Assembly (NCBI RefSeq): GCF_000226115.1
Contig: NC_016461.1
Coordinates: 186,001-250,000, forward strand
Direction: 5' to 3'
Source of the DNA: Thermothielavioides terrestris NRRL 8126
Lineage: Eukaryota; Ascomycota; Sordariomycetes; Sordariales; Chaetomiaceae
DNA length: 64,000 nucleotides
Part shown: one piece after another, positions 1 through 11,303 of the stretch
How positions within the stretch are numbered: position 1 is the stretch's first letter
Layout of the letters: each line of letters opens with the position of its first letter
Program-made: the position numbers and the translations under genes
Notes under the pieces: model-generated
Told to the model about the DNA's origin: nothing
The model's input: only the letters and a program-made list of their open reading frames with translations
Databases searched by the model: none

Positions 1-457
1 GGCCAACCAGATCAGCAGCCGCTAGCGTATGACATTGGTCGCTCGACGGAGACTCACAGTTCGCTGCCAGGCCCGATTGGGTAGGCTGGTAGGGAAAAGC
101 CGACGTAGTAGAGGTGCTCGTGGTTGTCTTTGAGGGGCTCGTTGTTGGTGAAGCGGGAGGTGGTGTCGGGCTCTGCTTGGTCGTGGTACTGGTCGTGATT
201 GTGCCGAAGACGCAGTATGAGTGGCCGACGACCAGCGTGGGGCAGCTCACCCCGGGGTTGAGGGACTCGAATTCCGAAACGGAGATGCTCCATGAGCTAG
301 CCACCGAGTCGCAGGTGTCTCCGTTGCTCGCCTGCACAGCGTAACTGCATGTGACGTCTCTCACGGGCAGTTTGTCTCTGGCAGCCCTACGCGGGCAGGC
401 CGCAGATGCGTAGAAAGGGAAAATGGCGAGCAGAAACAGAGCACTTGGACGCGCCAT
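1..457 (-). CDS. Secreted LysM-domain protein (effector-like), partial
   Basis: Minus-strand ATG at 457-455 opens a signal peptide (residues 1-20, ending FYASA) and then one clear LysM module of about 50 residues, from CSYAVQASNGDTC to SYCVFG. It includes the typical fungal SLNPGVSC segment. A Thr/Ser/Pro linker (TTSTTTK onward) follows. A GTGAGT donor lies at 57-52, just after AAC-T, so exon 1 is 457-58 and the next exon probably completes Cys; the window ends inside this intron. In fungi such proteins bind chitin or chito-oligomers outside the cell, either shielding hyphae or suppressing chitin recognition. The gene is transcribed away from a DUF7136 gene and a LysM/GH18 chitinase, which supports a chitin-related role. 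The number of further LysM modules beyond the window is unknown. Confidence 0.8.
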   Translation of the reverse strand, partial: MARPSALFLLAIFPFYASAACPRRAARDKLPVRDVTCSYAVQASNGDTCDSVASSWSISVSEFESLNPGVSCPTLVVGHSYCVFGTITTSTTTKQSPTPPPASPTTSPSKTTTSTSTTSAFPYQPTQSGLAANCESPSSDQCHTLAAADLVG

Positions 458-1143
458 GTTGAGAGATGATTGCGGAAAGATGGACAGAATTAGGGGTGTG
501 TCTGGCCTCAATGGATGCCATGTGGCTGGTGTTATACGAGGGCAAAGCACTTGATAGAGAAGTCGTCTGTTTGCATGTCCATGCCTTCCCTGTTCGTGGC
601 AGAGAGACGAAGGTCCTCCGTTGCTTCAGCGGCTCTCGTCACATTGTACAGGTACCACGACGAAAAGGGTTGTCTACCAAGGGAGGTATCGCACTGGTCA
701 CCAGGGTTGGCAGCCAGGAATGGGTGCCAATATAACTCAAGGTGTGGCTCACGATCAATAATGCGAGTAAGCACCTCAATTCCGTCACATCATTCGCGAT
801 CCTCCTATCTTTGTCTGTTGCACTTGTTGGGGCAGAAATTGGGCTCTATCAGCTGAGGACGGCAAGGCACTTGTGTCTAATTTGTTGGGCGGCTAGGCAC
901 TTGTGTCTCCTTGGGGCGGCTGGTGAAGTCTGGAGCAATTTAGCCGGCTCAATACTCTGACATACAGACATAGATACAACCAACACGCTCCGCAGGTGCG
1001 CCAGACATTTCCCTCTTCCCCTTTCCCATCACATCACAGCGTCTTTCATCTTTTATGGTCACTGCACGGTTCTTTTGCTCCAACACAGCTTCTCTTGCGC
1101 TCTTTGGATTGCTGATTCTGTGCATTCCGGTACACTCTCGGGG
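458..1143. promoter_or_regulatory. Divergent intergenic region between LysM gene and DUF7136 gene
   Basis: This 686-bp gap separates two genes transcribed away from each other, so it should contain both promoters. Short open frames in it show no family likeness. No specific operator could be named from the sequence. Confidence 0.5.
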
Positions 1144-1992
1144 ATGCATCTACCCTCCTTGCTCCAAGCGCTGGCCTGGGCGTGCAGCGCTGTGGCACAA
1201 ACATACCCGGCCACGGTGGAGTTCGACGTCGTGTTCCCTCGGAACGAGACCTACGCGCCAACGACCCTGATGCCTTTGGTGTTCGCCTTTCGCAACTCCC
1301 CGGCTTGGATTCCGCTCATACCTTTGCTGGAGTGGAGCATCCGTATTCTGCCAACAGGCGAATTCGTCGATTATGGGGCCACGGACCTCGCGTGGGGCAT
1401 CAACACCACCACCGATCCCTACTTCAAGTTTGTCAGCAGCCAGGCGCTTACAGTCGAGGGCAATTACATGCTCGTCTGGACCTTGGCTTACGGCAACTGC
1501 ACGGCTGATCCCTACTCCGACTTTGAGATCCTCGACATCGACTATCTTCATGTGAATGACACGACAAACCACACAAGCTTCTCCATCGCCAAGGGCGCTC
1601 AGGCCGTTGACTTGGCCGCGGCGTCCTCCTCATGTCCCGCTCAGCAAGGGATGGCTCTGAATGTGACGACGGCGCTCAAGGTTGGCGTCACCGAGGAGTG
1701 GAAGCGTCGGGACGTGTGCGGCGTGTTGGCGCACCAGCAGCCCTCGCCTAAACCCTGCGCCCTCCAACTCGACACTGCTGCAGCCTCGAGTATCGCGGCC
1801 GCACTCACCGCGTCCGCCTGCAGCGCCCCTCACCCGCGTTACACCGGGCCGTGTCCGCCCAAGCCGACACAGAGCACGAGCGCAGGGACGAGAACCAGGG
1901 GCTTCGCCACGGCGCGGCTTACCTCATCGGCCGGTATCGCGGTGTTGATCATTCATGCTCTCGTATTCATCGGTCTTGTGTGCTCGTTTTGA
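1144..1992 (+). CDS. DUF7136-type secreted, probably GPI-anchored protein
   Basis: Single-exon 282-aa protein. An in-frame ATG at 1075 is possible, but starting at 1144 gives a clean signal peptide (MHLPSLLQALAWACSAVAQ). The mature part begins with TYPATVEFDVVFPRNETYAP, which I recognise as the start of the fungal DUF7136 family. It has several N-glycosylation sequons (NET, NTT, NCT, NDT, NHT) and conserved cysteines. The Ser/Thr-rich end passes into a hydrophobic C-terminal tail (about residues 260-282), as expected for a GPI signal that would place the protein on the plasma membrane or wall. Biochemical function is unknown. It lies between a LysM gene and a LysM/GH18 chitinase, suggesting a cell-wall or chitin-linked role (inference). 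Confidence 0.75.
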   Translation: MHLPSLLQALAWACSAVAQTYPATVEFDVVFPRNETYAPTTLMPLVFAFRNSPAWIPLIPLLEWSIRILPTGEFVDYGATDLAWGINTTTDPYFKFVSSQALTVEGNYMLVWTLAYGNCTADPYSDFEILDIDYLHVNDTTNHTSFSIAKGAQAVDLAAASSSCPAQQGMALNVTTALKVGVTEEWKRRDVCGVLAHQQPSPKPCALQLDTAAASSIAAALTASACSAPHPRYTGPCPPKPTQSTSAGTRTRGFATARLTSSAGIAVLIIHALVFIGLVCSF

Positions 1993-3008
1993 CCGGGGCA
2001 GGTGAACTTGGAGAGGTGAAGTTCAGCCACGGTTGTGTCCAGACAGCATATGGACCAAGGTACCTGGCGTCGGAAAGTGGTTCTTGTCCGCTGGTGCCGG
2101 CAATGCAATCTCTCGGTAATCTGACGATGACCAACTCGAATTCTTCGCATCACCGTTTAGTACATGGGTATCAAATCCCCTGAGCTGCCTGGCCTCCAAC
2201 GGGGCGTGCTCCGAGATTGCCTTCCAGCCTGGAGTCCCGTGCATGCAAACCGCCCCAACAACAAAGGGTTCGGTGTATCAGGGTTACAATGGAGTACCTA
2301 CCTCCTTAAGTTGGTAGACAGGTACCTGCCGTTGAGAACGCCACCATGCTGGCGGATTTACGACGCTTCCATGACGCCGACAACGGGTCCAACAACATCT
2401 GGCCCGGAAAACGATGCTGTTGGAGAGCAGACCGGTGAGCCCGGGGTACAGAAGCGACACTTCCTATACGCTGTTTGGGATTAAAAATGCAGTGCAGCTG
2501 TCAGCAATATATAAGGCGCGGAATTGACTAGCCCAACCGATATTAGGAACTAATCATTCGAGTAGAATCAGGTAGGTAGTACTGGTTGGTACTGGATATT
2601 GCAATATTGACTCCACCCAAGCAGCAAACACTACACCTAGCCCGCAATGCTGCACATATATCCTATGAGGTATTGTGTACCTGTACTTCGGAGCGGAAAC
2701 GAATGAAGCGGAGAGCCCCAAGCTACGAGCTTATGTCGGTCTGGACTCTGAACAAGTCGCCATCACCGCACATGGGTTGGTTTTTTCCTGGAAAGGGGCG
2801 TTTTCAAGGCCAGCCTGGATGAGCCTCAATGCGCAGAGGGAGCGAGGGAGACGGACCAGAGAACCTGACATCACTTATAAGCGAGCGACCAGGTGCGTTC
2901 TGAGATGACTCTGTTTCCGGTCTTTAAGCTCCAGTCAAGTTTGGGTCGAGCCTCCTTGCCCTTTGCTTATATCTGTGTCTTCGTCCGTGTGATAAGTCCG
3001 GTGGGACA
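1993..3008. other. Intergenic region upstream of the chitinase
   Basis: About 1 kb between the DUF7136 stop and the chitinase start. Open frames here lack starts in good context or family likeness. It presumably holds the DUF7136 3' UTR and the chitinase promoter; a possible TATA element lies near 2875. Confidence 0.5.
2875..2881 (+). promoter_or_regulatory. Possible TATA element of the chitinase gene
   Basis: The sequence ttataag lies about 130 bp before the chitinase ATG. Position and sequence are compatible with a TATA box, but nothing else confirms it. Confidence 0.3.
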
Positions 3009-6000
3009 ATGACGGCCCTCGGCGAGCCGCTGGTACGCTTTGTCGTTCTCGTCGCGGCGCTGGTGAACGCGGTCGCCGGCCAAGGGGGCAATCCTAAGGA
3101 TCCTTGCCCAGCCCACTGCTACACCGCGGGAGCAGCACCAACCAATTGGTCCGTCTACCACAACCTGGATCAGCTCCATCGGTGCCCGCAGCGTTTCTTC
3201 TTCGACTTCTCCGTCGACGACAACGTTGACGAGCCCAATACCTTGCATCGTCTTCGGGCTTGTGGCCTCTGGGGTGCGGACTGGAACCGCCTTCCGGCAT
3301 CGCCCACGCCGCCGCTGCCGGCCACGGAGGTCAATGCCACTTTCCAGCTGGGATGGTTGGACGCCGGAAGTACCACGGTCCTGAGCGGAGACGCCACTTC
3401 ACTCTTGTCTCATCTAGGCGCCTATCTTTCCAAGGGCTTCGGCACTGACAGCGGTTCAACCGTCCTGTTTGGTCTCACCGGCAACGCGACCTTCGGGTTT
3501 TACCTTGGCTCGGCATTGCAGCGTGAAGGCACAGGAAACACCTTCGTCCTCAACACGATTCTATCAGCCTTCCGCTCCAGAGGCCTTGGTGGTGGACTGG
3601 TGGCGCAACTCTGCGGCCCGGGGCGGGCTGCAGACCACGTCCTTGGACTCGCCGTCGCCGTGAACGGCAGCTTCCAGGCTGTCCAAGCGGCCGTGAGAAA
3701 GTGGAGACAGGCCGAGTGTGTCGAACCGGCCGTGCCCTTCTCCGAGAGGCTCAACGTCACCGGGCCGCTTTATGTCACCGCGCCTCCGCTGTATCCTGTC
3801 TCCAATGATACGGATTTCACTGCCCCGAACAGCACCCTAGGCAACTCGACCGCACTTCATGCCTCTCTTCTTCCCCGTAGCGAGTGCCGCACAATTCAGG
3901 TGGTGTCTGGCGACAGTTGCGGCTCTCTCGCTGCAAAATGGTACGTCAAGCTCGCGCTTCTTCTCATCAATACCGGAATCGACGACTGACGTTGTTGGAC
4001 AGTGGTATTTCCGGCGCAACGTTCATGTCATACAACACGCAGCCCAATCTCTGTGCCACCTTGCAGCCATATCAGCACGTCTGCTGCACCTCGGGAACCC
4101 TTCCCAACTTCCAACCCCAGCCAAACGCGGATGGCTCGTGCGCGACTTACACGACGGTCGCCGATGACTCCTGCTGGAAGATTGCCGCGTCTCGCAGTCT
4201 AAAGCCTGATGACCTCGAGAGCTTCAACAAAAACACGTGGGGGTGGAACGGCTGCAGCAACCTGTGGGTTGGCGTGAACATATGCGTGAGCAAAGGAGAC
4301 CCTCCGATGCCTGCCGTGATCCCCAACGCTATGTGCGGTCCGCAGGTCCCCGGGACAGCCAAGCCCCCTCCGGGAACTGACCTCTCCACGCTGAACCCCT
4401 GCCCACTCAACGCGTGCTGTGATGTTTGGGGGTTTTGTGGCACGACAGCCGAGTTCTGTACCAACACTAGTACGGGGGCTCCAGGCACGGCGGCTCCGGG
4501 CACCAACGGCTGCATCTCGAACTGCGGCACCAGCATCATCCGGAGCGGGGACGTCAACTGGCAAAGGATTGGGTACTTCGAGGGGTACAACCTGGGCCGG
4601 CCATGCGTCCACCTCGATGTCTCGCAAATTGACACGTCCCAATATACACACATCCATTACGCTTTTGCGACGCTTACCAAGGACTATCAGGTGGTCATCG
4701 GCGACATTGCGGCGCAGTACGAGTTCAGGAAGTTTGCTGCGCTCACTGGGGTTAAAAGGATTCTTTCCTTCGGCGGCTGGACATTTTCGACCGATCCCAG
4801 CACCGCCAGCATCTTCCGCACCGGCGCGACGGCGGCCAACCGGCTGGCCATGGCCACCAGCATTGCCGACTTCATCAAGAGCAACAACCTCGACGGGGTC
4901 GACATCGACTGGGAATACCCCGCCGCACCGGACATGGCCGGTGCCAGCCCAAGCGACGGACCCAACTACCTCGCCTTCCTGGTGCTGCTCAAGAACATGC
5001 TCCCGGGGAAGACCGTTTCTATCGCTGCCCCGGCTTCGTTCTGGTATCTGAAAGGCTTCCCCATCAAACAGATTTCCGCCGTGGTCGACTACATTGTCTA
5101 CATGACGTACGACCTCCACGGTCAGTGGGACTTTGGCAGCAAGTGGAACGATCCCGGCTGCCCCGGCGGCAGCTGTCTTCGTAGCGACGTGAACCTTACC
5201 GAGACCATCAACGCGCTGGCCATGATCACCAAGGCCGGCGTGCCCTCCAGCAAGGTCATGGTGGGCGTCACGAGTTACGGCAGATCCTACGGCATGACCA
5301 CTCCTGGATGCTGGGGCGAGATGTGCACTTTTGGCGGCGGCCCGCACAACGAGTCCATGGCCGAGCCCGGCCCCTGCACCGGCGTGGCAGGATACCTCTC
5401 CGATGCCGAGATCAAGGACATTGCGGCGTCGTCGAGTCGCGTGGTCACTTCCTTCTTCGACTCCAAGAGCCAGACGGACGTGCTGGTGTACGACAACAAT
5501 CAATGGGTCGGCTACATGTCCCCAACCACCAAGAGCAACCGGGCTGCCCTGTACAAAAGCCTGGGTTTGGGCGGCGTCTCCGATTGGGCCATCGACCTGG
5601 AAGACAACCCGGGGCCGCCGGCGAACACAGAACCGTCCTGGAACAGCTTCATCTCGAGGGTGTACGCAGGCGGCGACCCCGACCTCGGACGGCGCTGTGG
5701 CAACTGGACGTCCATACCCTGCGACGCCGAGATAGCTGAAAACGACATCGGCCACACGGCAGCCTCCCGGTGGGCCGCACTGGACTGTGACGACGCCTGG
5801 GCCGACGCGCTGGATCACTACCGCAAGGTTGACCGACCCATGGGAACATCACTGATGAATTCGCTTCAGCACTCGTTCAAGATTACCGAGGCGGCAGATT
5901 GCGGGTACATGGATGAGTCGAACGGCTGTTCCAATATGGCCCAGTGTCCGACGGGTCATGCCGGGGACACGGGCCCCGCAGGCTGGGTCATCTGGAACTC

Positions 6001-7383
6001 ACTGATCAACCTGAACCGAATGTACTTGCAGTACTACGATTCCTTGTTTCAAGCGGGCGTCATCATCGACGCCACCCTGGGAAGCTTCCACGACACCTTT
6101 GACCCCGTTCCTGAAGACAAAGACGGCGAAACCTGGCTGCAAGTCCTCCTCGACATAGTTGGCATGGGCGCCATTCTCGTAGCCGCGCCTTTCTTCAACA
6201 ACTTCTTAGCAAGGCTTCCCTACTTCAACGCCGCCGATCGCGTGGACACCCCAAAGGACATCACGTACGGCGCGCTCGCCACTGGCATCTCCATCGCCAA
6301 GGACCTCCTCGCAGGCCAGAGCTCGGTAGACAGTTGGACGAGCCAAAACCAGAATAACGTGTCGGCCCTGCTGGGTCAGGTTCTTGAAGGATGGGGAAAC
6401 GCCACCGAGCAGGCAGCTTTAAGCTGGTTCAGCGGCACTGATGAATCTCTCGCCAAGCTGTCCAAGCTGATCGGCGGCGGCCACCTGATGCCCGTCGGCT
6501 TGAGCGACGGCAACCCGCCTGAGAAAATAACACAGACGGAGCTTCAGGGCATCATCTTGCGATCCTTCTACGCCTTCGCCATCCCCAAGGCCTGGATCCT
6601 GTCCAAACACTCGCCCGTGATCATCGACTCTGGCGCCTCATGCGGGGCGGACCTGGGTCCATTCGCTGGTACCTCGTTCTCTGATGGCAGGCCTTTCTTT
6701 GTGCCTGGCGTCATCAACCAGGTATGGGCATGCTACCCGCCCAAGACAGGAAAGCTGTACTTCCTCGGGACTCCAAGTGGCAATGCTTTGGATTGCGACA
6801 ATGGTTGTGACCCGCTCAGCACCTTTGGCGACCCGTGTGATCCAAAGTGCCGGCGGAATCCGTTCGATTCACTCCCTGGAATGGACGCTCTGGCGAGCGG
6901 GGACAACGTCTTTGGCGGTGTCACACTCCAGGATGTTATTACTGGGTAAGTGGATTTCAAAATACCTACCTTTCTAGCTAAAGTGGTCCCAGTTGTCTCC
7001 AAGGTGTTCATCGCAAATCCTGATGTACCTCCCCCCCTCCCCCTCTTCCTCCCTTCCCTCTCGCTTCCTTCACCCCTTCTCCCCGTGACCTTGTGCTTTC
7101 AGATGCGATGTGCTGACACACGCCTTTCTCCGATGTTAACGCGTGCAGAGCGTTACGCACGTTTGAAGCAAACGGTCGCAAGAACGGCGGCCTCAAGATC
7201 GACCCCGGCTCGTCAGCATTCCTGGACAGTGCGATGGCCCGGGACATCACCACTCCGGGATTTATCAACATCCCGGTGTGCAGCTACGACGAGGCATGGA
7301 GTAACTGGGAAAGCGCCACTGATTGGCGGGCGCCGGTCAAGGTTGATCCCAACTACGCGACGTACCCGTGCAACAAGGTCTGA
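3009..7383 (+). CDS. Subgroup C (killer-toxin-like) LysM/GH18 chitinase
   Basis: Three exons: 3009-3940, 4003-6945 and 7149-7383 (introns 62 and 203 nt), giving 1369 aa. Order of parts: signal peptide (about 1-24); a Cys-containing N-terminal region; a first LysM around 297-345, whose GDSCGSLAAKC is built across intron 1; a second LysM around 357-402; a type 1 chitin-binding domain around 444-490 with CCDVWGFCGTTAEFC; and a GH18 barrel from about 500. The barrel carries the catalytic DGVDIDWE with Glu615 as proton donor, and SFGGW upstream. A long C-terminal region follows, ending in the exon 3 segment with DITTPGFINIPVC. The enzyme cleaves beta-1,4-GlcNAc in chitin. Related enzymes are tied to hyphal antagonism, mycoparasitism or wall remodelling. 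All catalytic residues are present and no break is seen. Confidence 0.93.
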
Positions 7384-8341
7384 CGAGCTGGGGCCTTCCC
7401 AGCTGGAGTGCTCTCAGCGGAGGATTTCTGTCCCGGAATCTCTCAATGTCTCTTTTCACTCTCTTGTCTCATTTTCAATTGGATGTTGAGTTTATCTCTC
7501 CTCCCTGTCCTCCTCGTTCGCGTGATGCTCTCTGCTCCCCTTCACTTCCTGGGTTCTTCCACTCTCTCACCTCATCTGTCTATCAGACACTCCCCATCCA
7601 GGAAACACCCAACCCCACCCCCACGCCCTCCTGGACACTCTCTGGACCTATACCGCTCTCTTACACCTAACCCCTTGAAGAGATGTAACAAGCAAGAATG
7701 TTCAGCAAGAATGTTCTAGATTTTTGAAGAGAAGCGTCTGGGATGGGGGCCATGACAGACCGCTGAGCTTGTTGTTGTTGTCGCTTAACGTCAGGGGCAG
7801 GCCACAGCGTGGCCCTCAAATGCCTGTGGCATGTGTGGACATGCTGAGCTAGGTCCCATGTGCGAAATGCACTGCCTACCTATACAGCAACTCGAGTCTC
7901 ATTCAACGTCCTTGGCAGCGCTCCCGCTGCCTTGCTCGTCACCGCCCCCGCCTCCATTCACGAGGGCCCGCAACGCGTATTCAACCAAAACGCCTCCTAA
8001 CCTGTGCGGATTCCCGCATCCTTCCTCCCCTGATCTCTTGGTTTTTCGACGTCATGGCGCTGGACTCTCGTGGCTCAGGGCCCATCTTCCAACAGGCCAT
8101 TGGCCTGTTCGGGATCTATTGTCGGACTCAGGGCTCGGTTTAACGGGGGCCGCCGGCCTTCGCATTCGGAGCCTTTTGCAAAAGTCTCCGTGCCACGACA
8201 TAAGACAACTCACGCCGCCCATCTGTAAGACCACGTACTCAACCCGTGGGAGTTTTAGGCTTATATCCAGGTGCTCCTTGTCTTTTCAGTCAGCGTATCA
8301 CAGTCACACTCCCGCACATGCAAAGCGTAAAGCTCAAGACC
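7384..8341. other. Intergenic region between chitinase and flavoprotein genes
   Basis: About 960 bp, pyrimidine-rich near 7480-7670 just after the chitinase stop (likely 3' UTR or terminator region). No gene supported. Confidence 0.5.
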
Positions 8342-9426
8342 ATGCCCGCCCTCCTCGACGTACTCATCATCGGCGGCGGCCCGGCGGGCCTCAGCGCGGC
8401 GACGGCCCTCGCCCGGCAGCTCTACACGGCCGTCGTGTTCGACTCGGGCGTCTACCGCAACGCGCGAGCCACGCACATGCACGCCGTGCCGACCTGGGAC
8501 CATCGCGACCCGGCCGACTTCCGCGCTGCCGCCCGCGCCGACCTCCTCGCTCGCTACGACACGATTCGGTTCGAGCAGACGAGCGTCAGCGCTGTGCGCC
8601 GCACCGACGACGGCCGTTTCGAGGCCACGGACGCGAATGGCATCGCCTGGCGCGGCAGGAAACTCGTGCTGGCCACTGGGGTGCGGGACGTGTATCCGGA
8701 TATTCCTGGGTATGACGACCTCTGGGGCCGGGGACTGTATGTGCTCTTCTCTGTCTGCTTGCTGTAGTTAGCTAATTGCAAGGTGGCGGTGCGGCTAACG
8801 AGCGAGTGACGACTTGAAGGTACCATTGCCTGTTTTGCCACGGGTTCGAGGACCGCGGTTCGGCGTCTGTCGGCGTCTTAGCTGTCGGCGATCTCGCAAA
8901 GGTAGGCCCCGCGCTTCATGTGTCGCGCATGGCGAAACGTCTGGCGAAGAAGGTCGTCATCTACACGAACGGCTCCTCGGCGCTCTTGGACTCGCTCGCC
9001 ACCGCGGTGGCCGAAGATCCGGTCTTCGTTCTCGATAACCGCCGTGTAGTCCGGCTCGAGAAGGGAGAGAACAGCTCGTCCAAGGCAATTGTGCATCTTG
9101 AAGACGGGACGGCCGCCTCGCATGGCTTTGTTGTAAGTGGGCTGGGATCAGTCACATTCGTCCATTGTCTGGACTAACGTGGACTGTGCCAGGTCCACAA
9201 GCCCAAGGGCGAAGTCAACGGCCCGTTCGTCCAACAGCTCGGTCTGGAACTGAACGAGGAAGGCGTCATCAAAACCACTCAGCCTTTCTGCGAGACGACA
9301 GTCACGGGCGTATTCGCGGCCGGCGACTGCGCTACACCCATCACCAGTGTTGTCAACGCCATGTCGATGGGTGCGTTAGCAGGAGCGGGAATCTGCGCGC
9401 AGCTGGGCGCCGAGAACACTGCGTAG
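8342..9426 (+). CDS. Thioredoxin-reductase-like FAD/NAD(P) oxidoreductase
   Basis: Three exons: 8342-8736, 8820-9132 and 9193-9426 (introns 83 and 60 nt); 313 aa, normal for the family. The start [18 protein letters not shown] puts the FAD-binding GxGxxG at the N-terminus as expected. A redox CxxC (Cys135-Cys138, in HCLFCHG) is completed across intron 1. [11 protein letters not shown] begins the NAD(P)-binding part, and GVFAAGDC near the end is the second FAD motif. Family members include thioredoxin reductases and dithiol oxidases of the GliT type that close disulfides in secondary metabolites. No biosynthetic cluster is visible beside it, so the substrate cannot be stated. Confidence 0.88.
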
Positions 9427-9861
9427 CATACATGCAGAATGAGTTACCTAGGTAGGTAAACACTGCTTGCTATGTGAGAGCTTTCCTTCGGTGCCATAGA
9501 TAGGCGGAGGCAGGAAGCACCTAGGTAGGCTTTTATAGCTGTTTATGCAGGAGAGCAGTTTTCCTCCCACCTCGTTGTTTCCTGCAGGAAAGCACGATGC
9601 GTAGCGCTGCGTCAAAGGAACGCAATGCCATCCATGGATGCATGTGGGATTGCCCACATGCAAATTCAACAGACGCATGTGGCCACGCACCTGTGGCGAC
9701 GGAGCCCAAGCTATAAAAACAAGGCCATTTTCCGCTGATTGAAAGATCCCTCAAGGATCAAAGTCGAGATACCGCTCCGCCGCAAGTCCCTCGCCAGTCT
9801 CTTCCCCGATTTAGAGATCGGCCGCTCGTCCTCCCCTTCCCCGGCCAGAACAACGCGTAGA
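9427..9861. other. Intergenic region upstream of the Fic gene
   Basis: 435 bp carrying two copies of a CCTAGGTAGG-type motif (around 9449 and 9520) and a TATA-like element at 9712. No gene seen. Confidence 0.5.
9712..9719 (+). promoter_or_regulatory. Probable TATA box of the Fic gene
   Basis: tataaaaa lies about 143 bp upstream of the Fic ATG at 9862. It is a good TATA match in an otherwise GC-rich stretch. Confidence 0.45.
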
Positions 9862-10977
9862 ATGGCGAACCTAGCCGAGAGCATCACCAGCACGTTTTCC
9901 AAGGGCTGGCCCCCGTGGGGCAGCATTCGCCGGGGCGAGCCCGCCGACGCCGCCGAGCCCCAGTTCACCATCCGGCTGGCCGAAGAGTTGAAGAAGGAGG
10001 CCAGCCGCCAACATTTCGTCGCCGACCCTGCCGACGTCATCGACAAGGTGCGGGCCGGGTCCCAACGGAGCACGTCGGCCAGGTCCATGGAGGCCTGGCA
10101 AGGTCTCGAAGAGGCCCTTCTCCGGCTCGTGTACGGGTCCAACCTGATCGAGTCCGCCGGCAGCAGCTACCAGGTCACGGCCAAGCTGTGCCGGGCCGTG
10201 TTCCGGGGCGAGAAGGTTCCCATCGAGATTGAGGAGAGGGATGCCGACTATCAGCAGCACCTGGAGCACTTGCTCTCGACCAACCACCCCGCCGGCCACA
10301 GCCACGTGCTTCGCTCCCGCCGGGAGATCGTACAGCACGCCCAAGCGCTGGACTACATGATCGAACACATCGTGGTCAACAAGGAGCCTTGGTCCGAGGA
10401 GCTCATCCTCGAAGCGCACCGCATCCTCCAGACCGGCCTGGACGACGACGGGGAGGTCGAGGCGGGCAAGTACCGCACGCACGAGGTCGCGGTCAAGTAC
10501 GAGAAGCCCGGCGACGGGGGCAAGAGGAAGAAGGCCAGCATCTGCATCCGCGCCCGGGCGGTCCCAGGCTACATGAAGGACATGGTGGCGCACCTCAACG
10601 ACGACATCCTCGCGGCGGAGCAGGCCGGCACGCTGGACCCGTACACGCTCGCGGCGCGGTACCACCACCAGTTCGTCAACATCCACCCGTTCGGCGACGG
10701 CAACGGCCGCATCTCGCGCATTATCCTCAACTGCCTGCTGCTGCGGTACGCCGGCCACGTGAGCGAGATCGGCCTGGACCAGGCCGAGCGCGACGACTAC
10801 ATCGCCATCGCCACGCGCGGCGCCAAGGTCTTCCACCAGGAGGACATGGAGGTGGAGTTTGCGGAGCACACGGGGCACTTGGAGCTGGCGAGATTTGTGC
10901 TTGCCAAGTCGAAGAGGAGCCTGGAGCGGATATGGACCTGGGCGCTGGGCATGAAAGGGGACGACGAAGCAGTGTAG
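9862..10977 (+). CDS. Fic/DOC domain protein (putative AMP transferase)
   Basis: Intronless, 371 aa. The frame is open further upstream, but the first ATG in it is 9862. The Fic core HPFGDGNGRISR (residues 275-286) is complete: His275 is the catalytic base, and the GDGNGR loop holds the nucleotide phosphates and metal. An N-terminal segment SNLIES (Ser93 to Ser98, Glu97) sits where class II Fic enzymes carry the auto-inhibitory [ST]xxxE[GN] motif; here the last position is Ser. Family activity is transfer of AMP or a similar nucleotide part to Ser/Thr/Tyr hydroxyls of target proteins. No transmembrane or TPR segment like animal FICD is seen, so it is probably soluble. The target is unknown. 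Confidence 0.9.
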   Translation: MANLAESITSTFSKGWPPWGSIRRGEPADAAEPQFTIRLAEELKKEASRQHFVADPADVIDKVRAGSQRSTSARSMEAWQGLEEALLRLVYGSNLIESAGSSYQVTAKLCRAVFRGEKVPIEIEERDADYQQHLEHLLSTNHPAGHSHVLRSRREIVQHAQALDYMIEHIVVNKEPWSEELILEAHRILQTGLDDDGEVEAGKYRTHEVAVKYEKPGDGGKRKKASICIRARAVPGYMKDMVAHLNDDILAAEQAGTLDPYTLAARYHHQFVNIHPFGDGNGRISRIILNCLLLRYAGHVSEIGLDQAERDDYIAIATRGAKVFHQEDMEVEFAEHTGHLELARFVLAKSKRSLERIWTWALGMKGDDEAV

Positions 10978-11303
10978 GGTCGTGGCCGAGGCGTGGGAGT
11001 CCGACCTGGCGCGCTACGCCTCCGTCGAGAGATGGTGGAGCGAGATTCACAACTGGGATGCAGTCTACGCAAGGATGCGCCATTCAGAGCCTGGATTGGG
11101 ATATTGTAAAATTAGGGCTGAAGCTGGTGGATGGTCGTGGGTTCTGTCTTCACCCGACTTACTAAATTTAAAGCTACCTTACCCCTGTGGGAGTGTGCCG
11201 TGCCCCAGTACACTTACAACCACGGACCTAGGTCGTCACGAAAGAGTTACTCACTACAAGACCCTTGACTGTGCCACGCCCCAGTAAGTGGTGAAGCGAA
11301 GCT

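Noticed and set aside
4199..5818. 539-codon open frame antisense to the chitinase
   Set aside because: It overlaps the conserved GH18 exon on the other strand. Its composition is that of a GC-rich shadow frame, with no family motif.
9871..10878. 335-codon open frame antisense to the Fic gene
   Set aside because: Shadow of the Fic coding strand; Val/Leu/Arg-rich with no recognisable domain.
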